A stretch of DNA of 64,000 nucleotides from Sclerotiophoma versabilis. Taxonomy: Eukaryota; Ascomycota; Dothideomycetes; Pleosporales; Didymellaceae. This document shows, piece after piece, positions 45,301 to 56,849 of the stretch. The translations under genes were made by a program, and so were the position numbers. The notes beneath the pieces are model-generated. The model was given only the letters and a program-made list of their open reading frames with translations. It was not told the origin of the DNA and searched no databases. The DNA lies in the NCBI GenBank assembly GCA_012274445.1, contig JAAROD010000014.1:985001-1049000 (forward strand), in the 5' to 3' direction. Positions within the stretch are counted from its first letter, which is position 1. Every line of letters starts with the position of its first letter.

Positions 45301-46588
45301 AAAGCTATTTATTGTGCAGGTGCCGTTGCGTCATGACGTAGAACTTGCCTTCCTTCTTCGTTCATACCGTCAGCGCACGCCGACCGAGCTGGTCTTGACT
45401 GTCTTGACTGAGCTTATTGTCAGCCTGCGCAGGTGCGGTTGGCCAGCGGACCTATTATACGTGCACCAATGCGGTGCGATGGAATGTCCGGATGCTTCTC
45501 TGCGCAACGGTTGACACTGTTCATATCCCTCATGTGCCTCAGAGTTGATGCAATGAAGCGATCGCGTCACGCAAGTGCTTTCCTCTGCAACGCAGGTGTC
45601 GCGGTGTCCATGCGGATGAGCTGCAAGTACGCTATCATTCATCGCGAAGACGGACTGCTGTCGAGTTAAGAAGGAGTGATCGCATTGCAAAGCAGATTCC
45701 CAAGCCGACAGCTGGCTGTGAACAGGATGACTGCCATCAACTGCTTCGGGGACTAGTTGCATGCAGTACGCAAAGTGCATCAGCTGCTTTAAAAAAACCA
45801 AATATCATCTTTGAGATGCAAGCAGTAGGGTGCGGAATGCTCGAATCTAGTTGCGGCACCCCAGAGACCATCGATGAAGCAAAAAAGAGGTGGCGTTACT
45901 AGGAAAGCCCGACCACAATGACGTTAGGTGTTGATGGTAATGAAGGATACAAGGAGTACTAACCGTGGGGTAATCGCATACGTCATTGCTACATTTATGC
46001 ACCAAGCTCCTGTCAAAGCTGATAGACGCACTGGCTGCTACTTCACATTAATTAAACCACACTTTCTACAACTCATGCACGCTGACCCAACCAAGAGTGC
46101 AAGCTCCCACGCTCTGATCCCTTACACAAACATAGTGAAAGCTATTACAGACCTTTAAAAAAAAGGTAGAACCCCTACTTCTTAAGCTATTAGTCATAAG
46201 ACTAAGATTTTTACTTGATGTTAACTTACTGAGAGGTAGTTGTATACGTTATCAGTACATGTATACATGTGGTTGCTGTATCTACGCGCTAGTCACTAGC
46301 GCCAGCACTGAACTCTACATTAGCAGCAAAATCGAGCCAGCGAGAAAGAAGAGGCGTCATTGGAAAGCCTGATCGTCATTAGAAAGTTGAAGAAACTGAT
46401 ACTTCGACAGACGGATAGATTCACTGCCAAATCTAGGTGGGAAAATTCTATACAACTGCATGCTTCTGAAACATGCTCAAATGATCACTCCCTTGAAATA
46501 ATGTCGACACTTGAAGCCGCTGAATAGGAAACATTATCGTACAATTCGTGTCCCTGCCCTTTGCAGGAAAACAACTCGAGAGCAAGGC

Positions 46589-49500
46589 CTAGCGGTCTAA
46601 GGCCTGAGCTTGACACTGTAGGTCGTTAGCATGTCTTCCCTCACAACTTCAGGAGTCAACTCACCATCTGCCAATACACTCCTCGCTTCTTCAGTAGTTC
46701 CTGGTGACTACCTTGCTCCAGGACCCTCCCACTGCCCATGACGAAGATGACATCCGCTTTCTGAATCGTCGCCAATCGATGGGCAACCGCAATCATGGTT
46801 CTGCTTCCCTCCCCAGCGGCTCTCTCGATCGCTGCTTGCACCAGCTTCTCGCTTTCGCTGTCAAGTGAAGACGTGGCTTCATCCAACAACAGCAACTTTG
46901 GCTTGCGCAGCAATGCTCTTGCAAGACTAAGACGCTGTTTTTGCCCGCCAGACAGACTCACGCCCTTGGGCCCTAGTCTCGTGTTGTACCCATCTGGCAA
47001 GGAGACGATAAACTCATGGATCTGGGCGTCCTTACATGCAGCTTCAAGGTCTGCATCTGTGGCAGTGTCGACGGACAGAGCAATATTGTCCTTTATGGTG
47101 CCTTCGTAGAGGCTTGGTTCTTGCGACACGAGGCTGAGTTGTTGGCGGTAGAGGGACGGATCGAGGGTGATTATGTCTTGGCCGTTGTAGAGAATCGTAC
47201 CGGATGTGGCGTTGTAGAAGCGCTCGAGAAGAGATATGATGGTAGATTTGCCGCAGCCAGACGCGCCGACGAGAGCCGCAAACTGGCCCGGCGCGACGTT
47301 CAAATTCAAACATGAGAGGACTTGTGTGTCGCGGGATTTGTAGGTAAAGCTGACGCTTTGGAAGTCGACGCTAACGCCACCAGAAGGGTTACGCAAAGCT
47401 GGGTAGGTGGGTGCTGCAGTGTTCTTGGGTGGGCGCATACTGAGAATCCGGTTTGCTGCTCCGGTCGCCTGAGCCATATCTTCGGAGAGTTAGTTAAGTT
47501 ACGGACAAAACAAACAATTGGTACTTACTGGGTGCGAAACTGAACCACATGCCAGCTGCAATGGCGCCCTGTACCACCGCAGTGTAGATGACAAAGAAGT
47601 CGACAAGGTCATACTCCCTCTTAGCGAGGAGCGTGCCACCGTACCAGAACGCCAAAGCCATACAACCTAGTTCAAGGCTATCGCTTGCCGCAAAAACGAT
47701 GGTTGAGTACTTAGCGCTGGCAAAGGCATGTTTGACATGGTCGACCAACAGGTCTTGGTATCGATTGCCGATCGTGTCTTCCATGATGAGACTAAGAACT
47801 GTCCGGAAGGCGCCAACAGCCTCGGTGGCAAATTGACTGCTCTCCTCAAATACCTTAGCATTCTTCTTCTCGAATTGTATCTCTAGACGCATGCGCATGT
47901 AGCCTGCACCAAGGATGATCGGCATGATGGAGAAGAGAGCCACGAGCGTAAGTTTCCAGCCGTAAACAAACGAGATGATCAAAGACCCTACCAAATTGAC
48001 AATGGCAATGAGGGCAACGGACATCTCAGTTGTCATGAGCTGGCGAAGTTGCATGACATCAGAACTCAAACGAGAGGTAAGAGACCCAGGGCTATGTCCT
48101 TGGTCGTCAAACCAGGCAATTCGTTGTTGCATCATGCTGTTGAGGTATTCCTGGCCGTAGATCGCCGTGACAGTCAGTTCAACATAATGGAGGGCATAGC
48201 CAATAACGAAGTAAGCAATGCCGATAGCAGCGGCCTCCACCCCGAACATGCCGGCCCAGAAATTGCCTTGACTGACGAGACGATCGTCCGTGAAGGTAAA
48301 GACTTCAATGACTTTGGCGAAGATGAAGGCTTGGAGTGGATATATGGCTCCCGCCATGAGGATACCGATGGTTGAGATCGAGTAGAGAAGCCATTGGCTG
48401 CGCTGTTCATAGAGCAGGCGACCAAAGCTGAGGACCAGGCCTCGCTCTTTATACTCCGGATCCACTTTAGAAGCATGGGACTCTGTTTCTTGCACGCTGG
48501 CACCCTTAGCATCAACTGTGTTCACTCTTTCCAGTTGAGCTTCTTCTGAGATGTCACTTGCGCCTTCCGGCTCCAGTGCTAGCTCTTGAGCAAATACGAG
48601 TCCACGGTAGACGCCCGCTTCTAGTTGTACAAGCTCGTCATGTGTCCCCTCTTCGACGAGCTTGCCTTTTCGCAGGACAACGATCTTATCTGCCCGCTTG
48701 ATGGTAGAGAGGCGATGAGCGATGACGATGGTGGTACGGTTTCTCGATACGCGATCCAGGGCTTGTTGAACAATTCGTTCCGTGCGCACATCAATGGCGC
48801 TGGTTGCTTCGTCCAAAATGAGAATAGCGGGCTGCTTGACGATGCTCCGGGCGATAGCAATACGCTGACGCTGGCCGCCAGAAAGCTTGATACCGCTCTC
48901 GCCTACCAGGGTGTCATAGCCTTGAGGCAGTTTCGAGATGAACTCTTCAGCATAAGCCTCTCGACACGCCTCTTCAACCATCTTCATTTTCTCATCCTTT
49001 GATAAATCTTGCATTTCTGTTCCGCATAGACCGAATGCGACATTATTGAAAAGAGTGTCGTTAAACAAAAATGGCTCCTGCTGGACAAGTCCGATCTGAG
49101 AACGCCACCACTTTAGGTCAACGTTACGCAGGTCAGTCTGGCCAATTCTGATCGTTCCAGTGCAGGTGTTTGGGCCAAGATCGATTTCCTCTTCCTTCTT
49201 TGGCTTTTCTGACGTCTCTTCAGATTTAGGCTTGCTGTCGTCATCTTTGCCCTTTTGCCAGAACTTTTTAGGTTTTCTTGTCTCCTGTTCGCTTACGATC
49301 GGAGGAATGGAGGGAGCGTCAACTTTCTCTGTCGCAGTTGTGCCTGCGAGCTCGTACCATCGCTGAACGAGGCCCACTATAGTGCTTTTGCCCGAGCCAG
49401 ATGGACCAACTATGGCAGTGACCTTGCCAGCACTGAGTTTGAGATTGAGACTGTCAAGTATCTTTACGTTCGGTCGACTTGGATAGGAGAAGGCGACATT

Positions 49501-51048
49501 TTCGAATGTAATGTCGCGATCTGCAGTGATCTCGGGTTCTCTCAAACCAGTGATATCAGGAAGAGGTGCATCGATGGTAACGAACAGCTCATGTGCTGCA
49601 GTGGCAGCCTTTGCGATCGCCATTATCGGGCCTGCCAAACGGCCGATATTCATGACTGCCATCATGACTGAGAACAGGACCCTGAACATATCAGTTACGA
49701 TCCCCGGCTTTACAATGTTTGAGACTTACACTGTAATGTCGCCAACATTTCCATGTCCTTCAGATGCACGCTTAATGCCGTACCAGAAGGTGAGACCGAA
49801 AGTGCCATACATGGCCATCATCTGCGGAGCCATCATAAGTCCCATTAAGGGGGCAGCTCTCTTCTCGTTATCACCAGCCTAATTCACAAGCGAAGCTTAG
49901 TGCCCGTAATAGCAGGACAGAGCGCAAATGTGTTGAGAACACTAACCTTGAGAATCTCGAGCTCGTACTGTCTAGCTAGCTTGGCTTCGGCACCAAAAGC
50001 TACCACGACGCGCACAGAAGAGAACATTTCAAACGCAATGGCCGACGCATCCTCGAGGTGCTTCGCAGTCACTTTCTGAATCTTGATGAAGGGCGGTACG
50101 ATGACCCCGTAAATCACCAGGATGAAAGGCAACGCTGCTGAAGCCACGAGGGTCAACAACCACCCTTTGATAAAGGATACAACGTATAGGCCAATCGTAA
50201 ACGCAAGTGACTGGAATAACATTGCGAAGTGTTGTGAAATCGCAAGTTGGACTGTGTTCGACGACGTAGTGATCCGCGTTGATACTTTGCCAGGTGAGAT
50301 AGTATCAATTGTGGCGACCGGCTGAGCAAAGAGGGCACGCAGGTATGCCAGGCGGAGGGCAGCGGACATCCGAAGACCACTGATGCGAATGCAGAGCTTA
50401 AGAAGAATCAGTATACCATTCCAGTTTATGCAAGACATCTTACCATTGACACATAGGATAGCACGAATTTCCCGATGAAGAGATACGTGATATAGAGCGA
50501 CAATTTGTTGATGTCGGCCTGAAACTCGTCTCTTGTCACATCCGTACCAGGAACGAAATAGTTTGTAAAGACGCCCACAAGTTGGCCTGAAAGTACATTA
50601 TCAGCACGCTTTGCAAGATCAGTGTTAGTACATGCATACCAAAAACGATGTTCATCAACGGGAACGCCTGTCCAGTGTCAGTGCCTAAGGAACATAAGGT
50701 ATAGCCAACTTACTATGCCTGACCCTACGGAGGTGATACAACACAGTGTGATTAGTAGGTAGTCGAATGGTGTTCCGTACTTAAAAACGCGCTTTTGCCG
50801 TATTAGCTGACACCAACACCAGCATCGAAGGCAAGACCTACAAGATAATTTTGCAACCCGGCATCTAGTCCTTTTTTAATCGCAGGTGCATCATTCTCAG
50901 TCTCACTAGTGGCCTTTGCAATATCGTCCTCTTTGAGTGTGCCGGCCTGAACGACCTGTGTTTGCAGTGCAGCAGTCTCCCCTTCCGCACTAGCGGAAGG
51001 AGGAAGTGGTTTGGTATCCGCCATATTTGGTCTTCGAGAATGGTTCAT
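46589..51048 (-). CDS. Full-size ABC-B (P-glycoprotein/MDR-type) transporter, 9 exons, 1349 aa
   Basis: Exons 51048-50842, 50791-50714, 50667-50640, 50586-50444, 50396-49947, 49878-49730, 49681-47529, 47479-46665 and 46615-46589 close in frame. The layout is TMD1-NBD1-TMD2-NBD2, an ATP-driven exporter of lipophilic compounds in the plasma membrane. NBD1 has GPSGSGKST, LSGGQRQRIAIARS, ILILDEATSAID and IVIAHRLST. NBD2 has GASGCGKST, LSGGQKQRLSLARA, LLLLDEATSSLD and IAVAHRLAT. Both nucleotide sites look complete. A Lys/Glu-rich insertion of about 60 residues (around KPKKFWQKGKDDDSKPKSEE) splits NBD1 between Walker A and the Q-loop. Exon 3 is only 28 nt. The last exon gives MCQAQALDR, a usual fungal MDR ending. 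A second in-frame ATG lies at 51024. The substrate is unknown. Confidence 0.92.
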
Positions 51049-51899
51049 GACATTGAGAATCCAGCCTTATTATGAAATGATCCAGGCAGAAACGACGCAA
51101 TGACACGCGCTCACAAAGGTATCGGAAACTGGTGCCTGAAAGTGAAGATGACGCTGCAACCGTATAAAGCGTATGGCTTGTTTAGGCGAGGGCCAAGCGT
51201 AAGACACAAGAAATCCGTGCTAGCGGCAAGAGCGGTCAAGGGGGAAATGTGAAAGTAATCGACATTGACCGGTAACGACAATGGAGGCAGCAGCTTGTTA
51301 TTATATATATTTTCCTCTGGTGTAGCCAAGGTGTGCAACTTGTACGACCCGGACCCGGAGCGTGTAGGAGTGGAGCCAGTCATTTAGCTTTTGCAGATCA
51401 TACGCGCTAGCGTCCGCCTTCGACGTTCTGTCCTAAATGAGCGATCCCTGCGAGGTTCTGTCCTAAATGAGCGATGACTGCGAGTCACTCTGACTCGCGC
51501 TCTACAATTCTTGAGAGCCTAGATTTTCCTCAATTAAGAGCGACATTGATGATGCCTGATCATCTGTAAGTGCAGGTGGTGCTTCTACTCACAATCCCGC
51601 ATTCAAACTTGCGTCTACTCTAATGTTTACTGCTTCAGAACCACACGCGCACTCTTCAGCTCTCCAGCAGCTACGGTTTGAGTGGTTCGCTACGTGTTAG
51701 GAGGGTATTCCAGAATAGAGATGGGAGCGACATGCCGGCGATTCAGGCGGATCTGTGAGATTGGGCAGATCGCTGTCAGGCACTCGGATATCACACACAA
51801 GATCGGTAACTCATGGTACTGATAATGACTGGATAAAAGTTCCGACGTAGTACTGTCCGTAATGCCAAACCACATGCTATTGCACTGGATACAACACCG
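51049..51899. other. Intergenic, 0.85 kb
   Basis: This is the ABC transporter promoter and the 3' flank of the secreted Cys-rich gene. It contains the 30-bp tandem duplication below. Short frames only. Confidence 0.5.
51425..51484 (+). repeat. Tandem duplication, 2 x 30 bp
   Basis: GTTCTGTCCTAAATGAGCGA begins at 51425 and again at 51455. The two 30-bp units differ at only two adjacent bases (CC versus GA). It lies about 380 bp upstream of the ABC transporter start, so it could be a duplicated regulatory element. Confidence 0.85.
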
Positions 51900-52355
51900 T
51901 CAACAACTGGTAGGGCTACCGCAAAAACAACTTCCAAAGATCTCTATCAAGCCAGCATCGCCTCCCGTGCTGAGTTGAATTATACCACTCGCAGTGACAG
52001 CATTAGTTGGACACTGTCCCATTCTCACACCGCCCACACTTGCATAACACAAATCCATGCTGCTGGGACACGCATTGTTTCCCTCGGTTGCTTTCGGATC
52101 CCACAGGAATCCAACATTGCCGCCTTCCCCTATATCTGCCTTGTGCGTCACTTTGTCAACCTGCCCGTCGGCACATGCGTCCATTATCTTTCTGCAGAAC
52201 GCACGGATGTCGTCCTCGGTGTACAGCATGATTCCTTGCCCTTGGCCGTGCATGCATTGCTGGCATTCGGATGTATTCACGTCGAATGGCACCCAGTCTG
52301 CGTTGGCGCTGAAAGCGTAGGCGAGCATCCCGGCAGAAAGGATGGAAAGCTTCAT
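51900..52355 (-). CDS. Small secreted cysteine-rich protein, 151 aa
   Basis: This is a single-exon frame. It opens with a clear signal peptide, MKLSILSAGMLAYAFSANA, with likely cleavage after Ala19 before DWVPF. The mature part of ~132 residues has ten Cys (31, 34, 54, 61, 96, 103, 115, 143, 145 and the final residue 151), enough for five disulfides. There is no transmembrane span, GPI signal or recognised domain. Features such as SECQQC, FLWDP and the C-terminal GSCFCGSPTSC can serve as search motifs. Small secreted Cys-rich proteins of this kind are common in plant- or surface-associated fungi and some act as effectors, but nothing here shows such a role. Neighbours give no functional clue. 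Confidence 0.75.
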   Translation of the reverse strand: MKLSILSAGMLAYAFSANADWVPFDVNTSECQQCMHGQGQGIMLYTEDDIRAFCRKIMDACADGQVDKVTHKADIGEGGNVGFLWDPKATEGNNACPSSMDLCYASVGGVRMGQCPTNAVTASGIIQLSTGGDAGLIEIFGSCFCGSPTSC

Positions 52356-53587
52356 GTTTTAGTTGTTCTTTTCGTTGCAGCGGTGATTTGGTGGTGCGGT
52401 AATCAGAGTAGGGTCGACAAGAACGCTTTTCGTACTTTGCGGTAGAAGTGGAAACAAGTAAAGGACTTGCGATACGTTGAGGCTTGCTTCAAACTTCGAC
52501 GAGGCAGACCTTCATACTTGTAAGCGTAATTTGAAACGCGGCGAACAGACTCCTCGAATGTCGCAGAGCCAGTGCTCGTTTGATGGTCAGCATTCTTGAG
52601 CAGTAGTCACAAGTTCTGGAGGTATATCGTACAGAGGAGCCGAGTTCAGAATGTAAGTTTACCTCACGGACTCGATTGACGAATTACATCACAATCAAAC
52701 CTACGGCAAGCTGTGCTGTAAGGGATCCAGTGTGACCTGAACTCGGTTCGTAATCTATGCAACGCAACTTTTGTGTCGGAGATCATGTTGATGGCTGGAA
52801 ATCGTACCGAGGCTTTTTCATGCGGCGGTGCTGGCAAGGAACGCCTGAACTGTACAACGTGGTAAATATGCCTTGCAATGCAAATATACACGCTCGTTCT
52901 TTAGTCTTTGTATGCACATTCGTTGGATCACAAGTCCACACGTATCATGCCGAAGCCATTATAGATACGAGCATCGAATCTTCACCTAACTCCTCGTACT
53001 GATAACGACCATAACCATCGAGCACAATGTAGTACATCTATACCAAAAGAGTGTGATTGTGTGATTAGCTTGGTAGTGGCCTCTATGATACCTCTTCTGA
53101 CATTCGTGTGTCTCTGTGCTTGGGTGAAAAGCTTTGGTGAAGCGGGTTCGTTGGGACAATTGCCTCGCTATCGGTGGGCTGGTCAGTTGCCACTGCAGAA
53201 TGTTGCGCGTTGGTGGACACTAGTCAATTACAGTTGGTGTGGTTGACATACTGCATACTTCAGCCTGCCAGTAATTCTGTGCTAGGGGAACGCGAGCCCG
53301 TAGAATTATAGTGGCTATGCAGTTGCAATACTTGGCTGCCTAGGACAGCATCGGACACTCGATGCAGATAAAAGCACATCATGAACGAAGCCAGGCTGAT
53401 CTGCTTTCACAAGTCTGCTGATGCTGGGGGATAGAAGAGGAATTTAGCATCTGAGAGAGTATTTGGCCGTGATTTCGTATGAAGTGAGTAGGCTACGACA
53501 GGTATAAAAGCCTTCAAGGCTGCTTCGACAGCCCTACCAAAACACGTCGGGCATTTTCTTTCCCGAATTCGGTGAACAAATAGGCTA
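52356..53587. other. Intergenic, 1.2 kb
   Basis: This is the promoter of the secreted protein gene and the 3' flank of the ABM-like gene. Short frames (52757-53002, 53061-53246 on +) are without features. Confidence 0.5.
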
Positions 53588-54387
53588 CTACTGCTCTGCC
53601 TCGCCCCTGTCTAACACTGCGCATTTTAAATGAAACATGTCCAGCGCCACACAATCCTCCATACCCGTAATCAACCCAACGTTCTCCTTAAACACGGACG
53701 TTTCCCGAAACGCCATATGCGCCTCTACACTCGGCCACCCAATCAACCCAAAAAAGACACTACCCTTCTCGCCGCTCCTGCCGCGGACGGGGAAGTCGTT
53801 CTCCCGGCCCCACCCGGCGCTGACGCCTGTCACATTCGTGCACTGCTCCAGCGCCTTCTCTCTGAATGCCTGGAACCGCTCCGAGATAGCGGATTGCTGG
53901 GCTGCGTTGATGTCGCCCGGGAAGAACGCTAGCATGACCTCAGTCACGGGGGCGCGCAGGATGGAAGTGTCCAGATACGCATGTTTGGTGAAGCCGGGCG
54001 TGAACACCTCGCCGAACCTTTTAGTTGCTTCGCCGCCGAAGCTGCAGGCTGTGGTTAGCATGATGCCTGCGCTGGCGGGAGAGTGAGGAGAGGGTGGTGG
54101 CTGTGTTAGCGTGGAAGTTGAAATATATACATGTGTAAATATTTTGTTTTGGAAAATACCTACGATTTCGCAAACTCCTCGTGCTGCTCCACACTCTCCC
54201 AGTCGAACCACGCCCAGATGCGACTTGCATCGTCTTCTTCCAGCGCCCAGAACACGCGTTCGGGGCCGCCGGGTGCAGTCGTGACCGCTCTCCACGCGTC
54301 GTGGAGGATCTTGCCGTCTGCGGTGCGCGGGTCCAAGGGCGTTTTGCCGGGCTGGACGCCCATGTGGCCGACTTCCACAACAACCAT
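53588..54387 (-). CDS. ABM-like dimeric alpha/beta-barrel protein, 2 exons, 235 aa
   Basis: Exons 54387-54164 and 54071-53588 (92-nt intron, GTAGGT/CAG, CTAAC inside) encode 235 aa. Two ferredoxin-like repeats are visible. The first is PERVFWALEEDDASRIWAWF followed by WESVEQHEEFAKS. The second is APVTEVMLAFFPGDIN, a long helix (QSAISERFQAFREKALEQC), GSVFFGLIGWPSVEAHMAFRET and a closing MFHLKCAVL. This pattern (strand, helix, strand, W-x-S-x-E-x-H) is typical of antibiotic-biosynthesis-monooxygenase and stress-response barrel families. Those members act as cofactor-free oxygenases or small-molecule binders. The function of this one is not known. The intron acceptor was chosen among several AGs because it keeps the frame. 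Confidence 0.7.
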
Positions 54388-54877
54388 ACTGGAGCTCTGT
54401 CTGGATACGAAGCTTGAGAAGGAGGTGAGTATTTTGCGACGATTTGAGTGGGAACAGTAAGTGACGCAGTTACATGGATGGAAGTGCTGATGGTGTCGAT
54501 AAGAGCAAGATTATATACAGACTCAAAATACCAGGCAGGCAGATTAGATTGTTGATTGTTGAGCGAGTAGCTGCAGACGCGTCATCTACTTTCGTAAAGC
54601 TTTGTTGCCAAGACGCGGGTCGCGATGATGGAGTGGGTTGGAGTTGGAGTTGTAAGACACAAAGTGGTTGCCTGGCAGCCTTGCGTTGCGAATGTACTGC
54701 CGATCTTATACTTCTTCTAAACAACAATCCCTGTTAGAGTTGTAGTAGAGCTAAAAAAAAATTCAAGAATTTCTAGTTAACTAAAAGCCTTTCTTCTCTT
54801 GATCTCGCGTTCCCTTGATTATCCTAATACTCACGCTAAACACTTGAAAAGAAGAAGAAGAAAAGTTAAAAGTAATA

Positions 54878-54901
54878 CTAAAACTAAAACTAAAACTAAA
54901 A
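54878..54901 (+). repeat. (CTAAAA)4 microsatellite
   Basis: Four perfect CTAAAA units follow a GAA-rich run. Confidence 0.85.
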
Positions 54902-55124
54902 CTCAACCGTTGAGAGTTTCTTATCGTACGTACCTAGTTGTGAGTGGAAGGTGTGATGCTTTCCGGGGTTGTGGGTATTTGCATGGTTGCGATGTGGGGG
55001 GAGCAGTGAGCAATGAGCAGTGTAGTAGTAGTGTAGAAGTGTAGTAGGATAAGCACAGAATATGGACAAGTCTGGGGGACGGGTGTGTGGCATTGAATCT
55101 CAGGTAAGACTTGAAGTTGTGGTT

Positions 55125-55172
55125 ACAGTTGCAGATACAGTTGCAGATACAGTCACAACTACAGTTACAGAT
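55125..55172 (+). repeat. 12-bp tandem repeat, 4 units
   Basis: Units are ACAGTTGCAGAT, ACAGTTGCAGAT, ACAGTCACAACT and ACAGTTACAGAT. Confidence 0.85.
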
Positions 55173-55361
55173 GTCATGTATATGTGTATTGGTGTTGTAC
55201 ATATCCAAATACAGAGGAGATCAGGTGGATTTCCACTTGTGAAATATAGTACACGGGGACGCGTTCTCTTTTTTTCTTGCTTCTCTTCCATCTCTTCCTT
55301 ACTTCTCTGCCGTCGCGCTGTGCGTTGCCTTTTTCGCCCCGTTCATCATTTTCGCCTCGTT

Positions 55362-55406
55362 GACGTTGCCCACGTCGTCCACGTCATCCACGTCGCCCAC
55401 GTCGTC
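55362..55406 (+). repeat. 9-bp tandem repeat, 5 units, at the MIA40 3' end
   Basis: Units are GACGTTGCC, CACGTCGTC, CACGTCATC, CACGTCGCC and CACGTCGTC. The array lies only a few bases beyond the MIA40 stop codon, so it is probably in its 3' UTR. Confidence 0.85.
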
Positions 55407-55413
55407 AGGGCGT

Positions 55414-56470
55414 TTATCGCCCGTCGTGGGCAGCCTTGGGGACTAGACTCTCGCTCTCGCTAATGGGCTCCTGGCTCTTGACGGCTTTCTCTTCCGGCCT
55501 GTAGTTCTCGGGAACAAGGCCCAGCTCGCGCCTGTTCTCGGCGACCTTCTCTGCGGAGTGTGGGCCGGAGGATGCGGGGGCTACGCTCTTGCTCTTTGAC
55601 TCCTTGGCGGGCGCGTCGGTGGCGTTGCTTGCGGGGCTGGGGCTGCCTGTGGTCTCCTCGGTGGAGGGGACAGAGACGTCGGCAGCAGCGTCGGCGGTCA
55701 TGTCGTCGTCGTCGTCGGTGTCGATTTCAGAGCCGTAGATTTCAGGGTACTGGCGGAAGCAGTTCTGCATGTCCCTGTGCGCTTGTTAGTGCGCCCCCCC
55801 CCCCTGGCGGTGCGTCGAGGCTTACTTGAACTTGTCGATGCAGTCCATGCCCTTGGGCTCCTCCTTGCTGTACACAAAGCAGCTGAAGGCCGCCTTGAAC
55901 TCGTCCCCGCACGGCCCTGTCGCCATGCCGCCCAGACACGGGCAGTCCCAGTTGATCTCGCCGGTCTCGGGGTTGAAGGCGCCCTGCTGGTCGGCCTCGG
56001 CCTCTAGGCCCTCGATGCCACCCTCTTGCGGTTCAACATTGCCGGGCTGCTGGTGGGCACGCGCAGCCTCCTCGGCCGCAGACGCCTCCTTCTGGCGCTG
56101 GAGCTCCAATTGCTGCTGGACGGCCTTGCGTTGGGCGCGCTCGGCGGCGATGGACTCGATGGTGGGGAGTGTCTCGGACTCGACTTCTGTTGTAGGCAGG
56201 GCAGGTGCGAGTTCTACAGCTGTTAGCAGCCAGGCACTACAAGAGTCTCGTTGGTGTCGCACGTCTGGGCTCCTCGGCGAGGATGTCGGTGGTGTTGTAG
56301 TAGTATATGATGGCGCCGGCGAGACCCAACCGCGCAACCAAGCTCTTCCAGCTCCTGCTCTTCTGCGCCGGCGGCGCTGTGCTGATGAACCTCCGGGCAG
56401 GCACAGAGGCGCGTGGGACGGCGCGCAGTGCGCTCTGGCGGGCAATTAACCGGGGGGCGGTGCGAAACAT
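55414..56470 (-). CDS. MIA40: Mia40, mitochondrial intermembrane-space import oxidoreductase, 3 exons
   Basis: Exons 56470-56263, 56213-55826 and 55774-55414 encode 318 aa. Mia40 traps and oxidises Cys-rich proteins entering the intermembrane space. The N-terminus is an Arg-rich presequence ([20 protein letters not shown]). It is followed by an inner-membrane anchor ([17 protein letters not shown]), the fungal-type architecture. The catalytic domain has the redox CPC in NWDCPCLGG and a twin CX9C fold: [13 protein letters not shown] and DCIDKFKDMQNC, the second crossing intron 2. Then comes RQYPEIYG. A long acidic, Ser-rich tail ends the protein. A Glu/Gln/Ala-rich helix links anchor and domain. 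Intron 2 contains 11 C (plus strand), which may cause sequencing slips. Confidence 0.95.
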
Positions 56471-56849
56471 TGGGACGGTGTAGAAACGACAGAAGGAAAG
56501 ACAGGTTCGTGGAGCTATGTACTGCTGTCGTCACTCATCGAAAAGTTGCGGCGTTTCTCGGACCTGCATTTCTAAGCTCGGAACGGGCAGGGATTGGCGT
56601 GTCGGACGTCGAGTGGCTGGCCCGTGCCATGACCTTCAACATGCAAAAGCTCAAAGCACGAAGAACATGTCAATCGATTCATGCATAGTACAGGCTGGCA
56701 CGGCAGAGCCGTCTTCCACTATTTGATACACCCTCAAGAAGCAATGCAGCGTATTCCAAAGGAAACGCGGTCGTCAAGTCCTCGACCATCGAGGACAGTG
56801 TCAACCTCCCAACGCGCCAAAACACCAGCATCTTCATCGAAGCGCCTCT
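56471..56849. other. Intergenic, 379 bp
   Basis: This is the MIA40 promoter side and the 3' flank of SWI3/RSC8, both genes on the minus strand. Nothing else was seen. Confidence 0.45.

Larger units (their letters stand above)
43272..46588. other. Gene-free region with decayed repeats, 3.3 kb
   Basis: No credible gene. The longest frame, 43944-44588 (+), is featureless. The region contains a dispersed 66-bp repeat pair, a degenerate ~95-bp tandem array and short recurring pieces (AGGAAAGCCCGACC near 45900, GGAAAGCCTGATC near 46360, GGAAAGCCTGACC near 44550). A 14-bp palindrome ACATGTATACATGT lies near 46258. This looks like remnants of mobile or satellite sequence. Confidence 0.5.
54388..55413. 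other. Intergenic rich in simple repeats, 1.0 kb
   Basis: It contains a GAA-rich run near 54847-54864, four CTAAAA units, a 12-bp tandem and a 9-bp tandem (listed). Open frames across these repeats, such as 55062-55463 (+), are artefacts of the periodicity. No gene supported. Confidence 0.55.
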
